The notes beneath the pieces were generated by a model. The model was not told the origin of the DNA. It worked only from the letters and a program-made list of their open reading frames with translations, and did not search any database. A stretch of DNA of 8,457 bases, taken from the NCBI GenBank assembly GCA_938039145.1, contig CALHVG010000002.1, forward strand, positions 1 through 8,457. Reading direction: 5' to 3'. Both the position numbers and the translations under genes were made by a program. This stretch comes from an uncultured Treponema sp. (GTDB taxonomy: Bacteria; Spirochaetota; Spirochaetia; Treponematales; Treponemataceae). Below are positions 5,402 through 8,457 of this stretch, piece after piece (positions within the stretch are counted from its first letter, which is position 1; every line of letters begins with the position of its first letter).

Positions 5402-7069
5402 CTAAAAATCATTTGCGCCCAATCCGTTTTGAATATTTTCGCCGTTTTTCCATTGTTTTTTGTCGCTTTCACGAATCATATTGAAGACGGCTTCCTGCAT
5501 TCCTGAAAATTTTTCAGCTTCATTCGCATTCGCCAAAGAATTCTCAAGGATTTTTGAATCGGACTCCGATTTCAGCATGGAAAGCTCAAAGTTCACTTTT
5601 GCGCTCATGCTTGAGCCGTCGATTTTAAGGGCGGAACGGAAACATTTTACGGCATTTTCGTAATCTCCGTTCCTGTAAAAAATCACTCCCATATTAAAAA
5701 GCGCGGAAAATCTTACCCGCAAAGGTGCATCGGAAGAAATCGAAGAAAATTTTTCCAATGCGGCAATTTTTTCGTTCTGCGCGATGTAAACGCTCCCCAA
5801 ATTGTAAAGCGCGTATTCAGAAAGGAGCAAGTCTCCGTTTTCCTTGGCTTCCGTGAAAGTCTGAAGAAAATCCGCGGTTGCACCCGTCATATTTTTTTGA
5901 TGGAATTTCCACGAGCCTTCAAGAATCTTTTTTGCGCCGTCAAAACGGGCGGAACACGAAGAAAAAAGCACAAAAATCAAAAGAATCGATGTTTTTTTTG
6001 AGGCGGATTTTATTTTTTTTGAGAAAACTGTTTCCGCATTCATATCAAGTTCGGACACAATAAAACTGAGCACCACAAAAATAAGCGAAAGGAGCAGAAA
6101 AAGCGAATGTCTTTGCACGGGGCGCACCTCGTACGTCAAAGACGAATCATCCATGCCGGAAGAAGAGATTTTGTTCCCTTTTGCAAAATTCAGCACCTTT
6201 ATTGCAGAACCGCTTTCCGACGAATCCACAAAAGCGGCGGAAACCGGAACGGAAGAACCTGAACGGATTTTTTCCGAGGCGGAAGCACAAGTTTTTCTCA
6301 TGTTTTCTGCCCTAAGCGCAGTGTGAATCGAAGTTTTTCCGTCGCCCGCAAGAACGTTTTCGCCTTTCTGTGAGCCGAATCCCACCACGCAAACGGAAAC
6401 TCCGCTTTTAAGAGCATCCGTTATCGCGCCTTCCAAAAGTCCGTCCGTTTCCTCGCCGTCGGTGAAAACCCATATTGTAGAAAGCGCAGAGGATTTTTTT
6501 GGAAAATTCTTAAGCGCAGTCCGAACCCCCTTCCCAAGGCTGGTTCCGCCAACGCTCATCAAATTCGGAGAAAGCGAAGACAATAAACTTTCTATTGCAG
6601 CTCTGTCTTCGGTAAGCGGAACGACCGTAACTCCGTCCCCTTTTGCAAGAACCGCGGACACAAAAGAACCTTGAATGTGCGAAAGAAGCATCGATGCGTA
6701 TTCCGCGCTTGCGCCAAGCCTTGAATTTCCCGCCTGAGCGTCCCTTGCCGTCATGCTGTATGAAATGTCGAACACCATTGCCACGGAAGAGCCGGATTTT
6801 CCCACGGGCTCAAGGTATGTTCCCCACGAAATTCCTGAATACGCAAGTACAAGCGACACCCAGGCAAAACACCTTAGAACACTGCGGCTAAGCAGCGCAA
6901 AAGGAAGTCTTTTCATCCGTTTTGAGTAAGATGCGTTTTCGCCTGCGACAGTGAATAAATTCATTTTTTTTGCGATTTTTCTATGCCTAAAAAACGAAAT
7001 CAGCAAAGAAGGAATCAAAAAAAGAAGAAAGTAAAATGCGTACGGCCGTTCACAAACTATGTTCGTCAT
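5402..7069 (-). CDS. batB: BatB-like VWA membrane protein fused to a BatC-like TPR domain
   Basis: The 555-residue product has two halves. The first is BatB-like: membrane segments at about 11-27 and 59-83, then a von Willebrand A domain with an intact metal site (D101-I-S103-Y-S105, T176 in GGTSLG, D204 in FTDGEE), then a membrane segment at about 322-340. The second half opens with a basic stretch, another hydrophobic segment (361-370) and LFSSC with Cys372, which looks like a lipoprotein signal now buried in the chain. Tetratricopeptide-type helices at about 384-498 follow, and a polar tail. This reads as batB joined to batC, a lipoprotein or TPR gene in other Bat operons. VWA domains bind partners through the metal; TPRs bind proteins. 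The complex is thought to help tolerance of oxidative or envelope stress, without a proven mechanism. The ATG overlaps the stop of the preceding gene (ATGA), with AAGGA 6 bases upstream, so translation is coupled. Confidence 0.88.
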   Translation of the reverse strand: MTNIVCERPYAFYFLLFLIPSLLISFFRHRKIAKKMNLFTVAGENASYSKRMKRLPFALLSRSVLRCFAWVSLVLAYSGISWGTYLEPVGKSGSSVAMVFDISYSMTARDAQAGNSRLGASAEYASMLLSHIQGSFVSAVLAKGDGVTVVPLTEDRAAIESLLSSLSPNLMSVGGTSLGKGVRTALKNFPKKSSALSTIWVFTDGEETDGLLEGAITDALKSGVSVCVVGFGSQKGENVLAGDGKTSIHTALRAENMRKTCASASEKIRSGSSVPVSAAFVDSSESGSAIKVLNFAKGNKISSSGMDDSSLTYEVRPVQRHSLFLLLSLIFVVLSFIVSELDMNAETVFSKKIKSASKKTSILLIFVLFSSCSARFDGAKKILEGSWKFHQKNMTGATADFLQTFTEAKENGDLLLSEYALYNLGSVYIAQNEKIAALEKFSSISSDAPLRVRFSALFNMGVIFYRNGDYENAVKCFRSALKIDGSSMSAKVNFELSMLKSESDSKILENSLANANEAEKFSGMQEAVFNMIRESDKKQWKNGENIQNGLGANDF

Positions 7070-8067
7070 ATATATTCCTTAAGGTATGCCCTTCGAATCA
7101 GCCAGCCTGCAGCCGAAAAAACAAGAGCCAGAACGACAAGAATTTCGTAATAATTTTTTGCCGTTGTGCGGATATGGTAACTTTGCGCCGTTCCTTCAAT
7201 TCGGCTTATAACGTTAAGGGCAAGCATTAGGTCGTTTAAAGAGCGGACTTCAAAATATCTTCCGCCGCCAATCTGCGAAATCTTTCTTAAAGAATCCGGA
7301 TTAAAACTTGAGTTCAGATAACCGGAATAAGTTTTTCCGCTTGCAGAATCAACGTAATCAATGGGAACGGAGCCGCTTGTTCCTACCCCAAGCGAGTACA
7401 CCGTAATTCCGTTCCGCGCTGCAAGTTCGCCGGCAGTTTCCGGATGAATCGAACCTGCGTTGTTTTCGCCGTCCGTAACAAGAACTATGCATTTTTTTGG
7501 CGCGGAAGACGAAACAAGATGATAAACCGCCGTGCAGATTCCGGTTCCCAATGCAGTTCCGTCGCCCAGTGAACCGATTGCGGCATCGTTCAAGCGTTGA
7601 AGAAAAATCTCGTGATCCATTGTGGGCGGAACAGAAACGGAAGCTTCAAGCGCCATCGCAACAAGCCCGTAGGAAACCCCGCCGTTCAGCCGAACAATGT
7701 CCGAGATGGCTTTTTTTGCAACATCTATGCGCCTGCTTCCGGAAAAATCGCGGGCTGCCATCGAAGGGCTTACATCAAGCACAAAAACGACATCCGTTCC
7801 GCGGCTTGTGTACACACGTTCCTGCGAATAAATGACAGGTTCTGCAAGTGCCGAAACTAAAAACGAATAGCCGAGCACAAAAAGAATTTCGGAAAACACG
7901 AACATGAAATTCCTTAATTTCATGTTCCGGCCGAATGTCTTTCCGTTCCAGTCGGAAATTGTGTACAAAAAAGAAAATCTTGAAAAAATCTTTATCCGTC
8001 TAAGAAAAAATAAAAGCGGCACAAAAAGCAAAAGAAAAAACGAGGACGGATTTTGGAATTCAGGCAT
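7066..8067 (-). CDS. batA: BatA-like von Willebrand factor A membrane protein
   Basis: The predicted product has 333 residues with a typical BatA/BatB layout. Two N-terminal membrane segments (about 9-22 and 52-75) precede the VWA domain, which starts near residue 90. Its metal-ion-dependent adhesion site is complete: D98-V-S100-P-S102, T171 in DGTALGTG and D199 in VTDGEN. A last membrane helix at about 308-323 is followed by a short basic tail. The VWA domain therefore sits between membrane helices, probably on the cytoplasmic side in this family. The first of the two VWA genes in these operons is normally called batA. Start choice: the in-frame GTG at 8076 is inside the Shine-Dalgarno sequence; GGAGGT at 8075-8080 is 7 bases before ATG at 8065-8067, giving an MPEF start. 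The start overlaps the upstream gene's stop by 8 bases and the end overlaps the next start by 4. Co-translation with both neighbours is likely. Confidence 0.9.
   Translation of the reverse strand: MPEFQNPSSFFLLLFVPLLFFLRRIKIFSRFSFLYTISDWNGKTFGRNMKLRNFMFVFSEILFVLGYSFLVSALAEPVIYSQERVYTSRGTDVVFVLDVSPSMAARDFSGSRRIDVAKKAISDIVRLNGGVSYGLVAMALEASVSVPPTMDHEIFLQRLNDAAIGSLGDGTALGTGICTAVYHLVSSSAPKKCIVLVTDGENNAGSIHPETAGELAARNGITVYSLGVGTSGSVPIDYVDSASGKTYSGYLNSSFNPDSLRKISQIGGGRYFEVRSLNDLMLALNVISRIEGTAQSYHIRTTAKNYYEILVVLALVFSAAGWLIRRAYLKEYI
7076..7080 (-). promoter_or_regulatory. Ribosome binding site of the BatB-like gene inside batA
   Basis: AAGGA with a 6-base spacer to ATG at 7067-7069. It lies within the last codons of batA, whose TGA (7066-7068) overlaps the ATG. 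This fits translational coupling of the two VWA proteins at near equal amounts. Confidence 0.7.
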
Positions 8068-8457
8068 TTTCACCACCTCCGCCGGCAGACGAAGAAGTTT
8101 TATAATCTTCGAATGAGTTTACAAGGCTTTTTCCGCTTTCGATAATCTGCTTGCGCTCCCCTTCCTGAAGAACTGCGGCGTAGAGCGACGAAGGAAATTT
8201 ATTTGCATCGGCGGAATTTTGTGCGTACCGGATATAATCAGTCCTTCGGAACACGCCTTCGATTTTTTCAGCCGATTCCGCGCGTTCAGCACTCATAAAA
8301 CCGCCCGTAGCATTTGAAAACGCCATTGAAAATTCCTTTGTCGTTACGCTCGAAAAACCGTAGCCAAGCCTTTCCTGAAGATATTTTCGAAGAATTTTCT
8401 GAAAAATCGAACAAAATTCTATATCGCCGATTTTTTTATCTTTTTCTTCCAGGCGTT
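8060..8457 (-). CDS. Partial gene upstream of batA, C-terminal 131 residues
   Basis: The frame is open from the window edge (first whole codon at 8455) to a TGA at 8060-8062, so the gene is cut by the window and its N-terminus is unseen. The visible part is soluble-looking, helical and charged. It includes ILRKYLQERLGYGFSSVTTKEF, then a linker, RTDYIRYAQN, and a Ser/Gly-rich tail. The pattern 'R-x-Y-L-x-x-R-x-G ... T-T-x-E/K-F ... D-x-x-x-(F/Y)-A' is what I expect at the C-terminus of the small membrane protein coded between the DUF58 gene and batA in Bat operons (DUF4381-like), and the position agrees. An internal ATG at 8326 could start an 88-residue protein, but the conserved-looking sequence upstream of it in the same frame argues against that. 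Its stop overlaps the batA start by 8 bases. Confidence 0.75.
   Translation of the reverse strand, partial: RLEEKDKKIGDIEFCSIFQKILRKYLQERLGYGFSSVTTKEFSMAFSNATGGFMSAERAESAEKIEGVFRRTDYIRYAQNSADANKFPSSLYAAVLQEGERKQIIESGKSLVNSFEDYKTSSSAGGGGENA
8075..8080 (-). promoter_or_regulatory. Strong ribosome binding site deciding the batA start
   Basis: GGAGGT on the minus strand with a 7-base spacer to ATG at 8065-8067. It also codes for the Gly-rich end of the upstream protein. The GTG at 8074-8076 that would lengthen BatA by three residues overlaps this site and is rejected. Confidence 0.8.

Noticed and set aside
5377..5472. Longer N-terminus for the BatD-like protein
   Set aside because: It would overlap the BatB-like coding region by 71 bases, has no good ribosome binding site, and puts a polar stretch in front of the signal peptide.
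7497..7860. Overlapping plus-strand open frames opposite batA
   Set aside because: They lie over the conserved VWA metal-site region on the other strand; Arg/Pro-rich composition is typical of antisense frames.
1..8457. tRNA, rRNA, insertion sequence, phage or defence-system genes
   Set aside because: No cloverleaf, rRNA signature, transposase, terminal inverted repeats with target duplication, or nuclease/toxin pair could be recognised on either strand.

Overview
The window looks like chromosomal DNA of a spirochaete, most likely a Treponema. The reasons are a bat (aerotolerance) gene cluster with a batB-batC style fusion, small exported proteins of the kind common in host-associated treponemes, and a moderate-GC, TTC/GAA-rich codon style. 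This assignment is from protein resemblance by eye, not from a search. All convincing genes are on the minus strand, so transcription runs from position 8457 towards position 1.

Right part (8457 to 3376): one tightly packed operon. It holds, in transcription order, the C-terminal part of a gene cut by the window edge, a BatA-like VWA membrane protein, a BatB-like VWA protein fused to a TPR (BatC-like) tail, a BatD-like exported protein ending in two membrane helices and an SH3-like domain, and a small Smr-domain protein. Neighbouring genes overlap by 4 to 8 bases or are separated by about 25 bases. The VWA proteins, the TPR module and BatD probably form an envelope complex, by analogy with the Bat operons of other bacteria; its biochemical role is not settled. 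Smr is probably a passenger.

Middle part (3375 to 1466): a 333-base intergenic region with a good sigma70-type promoter reading left, then two small exported proteins of unknown function. One is a lipoprotein ending in an Ala/Gly-rich glycine-zipper segment; the other has a signal peptide and two hydrophobic segments. Their promoter-to-start leaders are clearly alike. A strong intrinsic terminator ends the second gene.

Left part (1465 to 1): a complete dnaJ with an unusual TTG start. It is far more AT-rich than the bat cluster, and its protein looks like DnaJ of Leptotrichia-type Fusobacteria or other non-spirochaetes more than typical treponemal DnaJ. There is no grpE or dnaK beside it in the window. 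It is a candidate for horizontal acquisition as an extra chaperone, or for an assembly join. The last 192 bases are very AT-rich and hold no gene.

No CRISPR array, insertion sequence, tRNA, rRNA or clear defence system was found. The nearest things to something undescribed are the pair of small exported proteins with matching leaders, the foreign-looking dnaJ, and the domain fusions in the bat operon.
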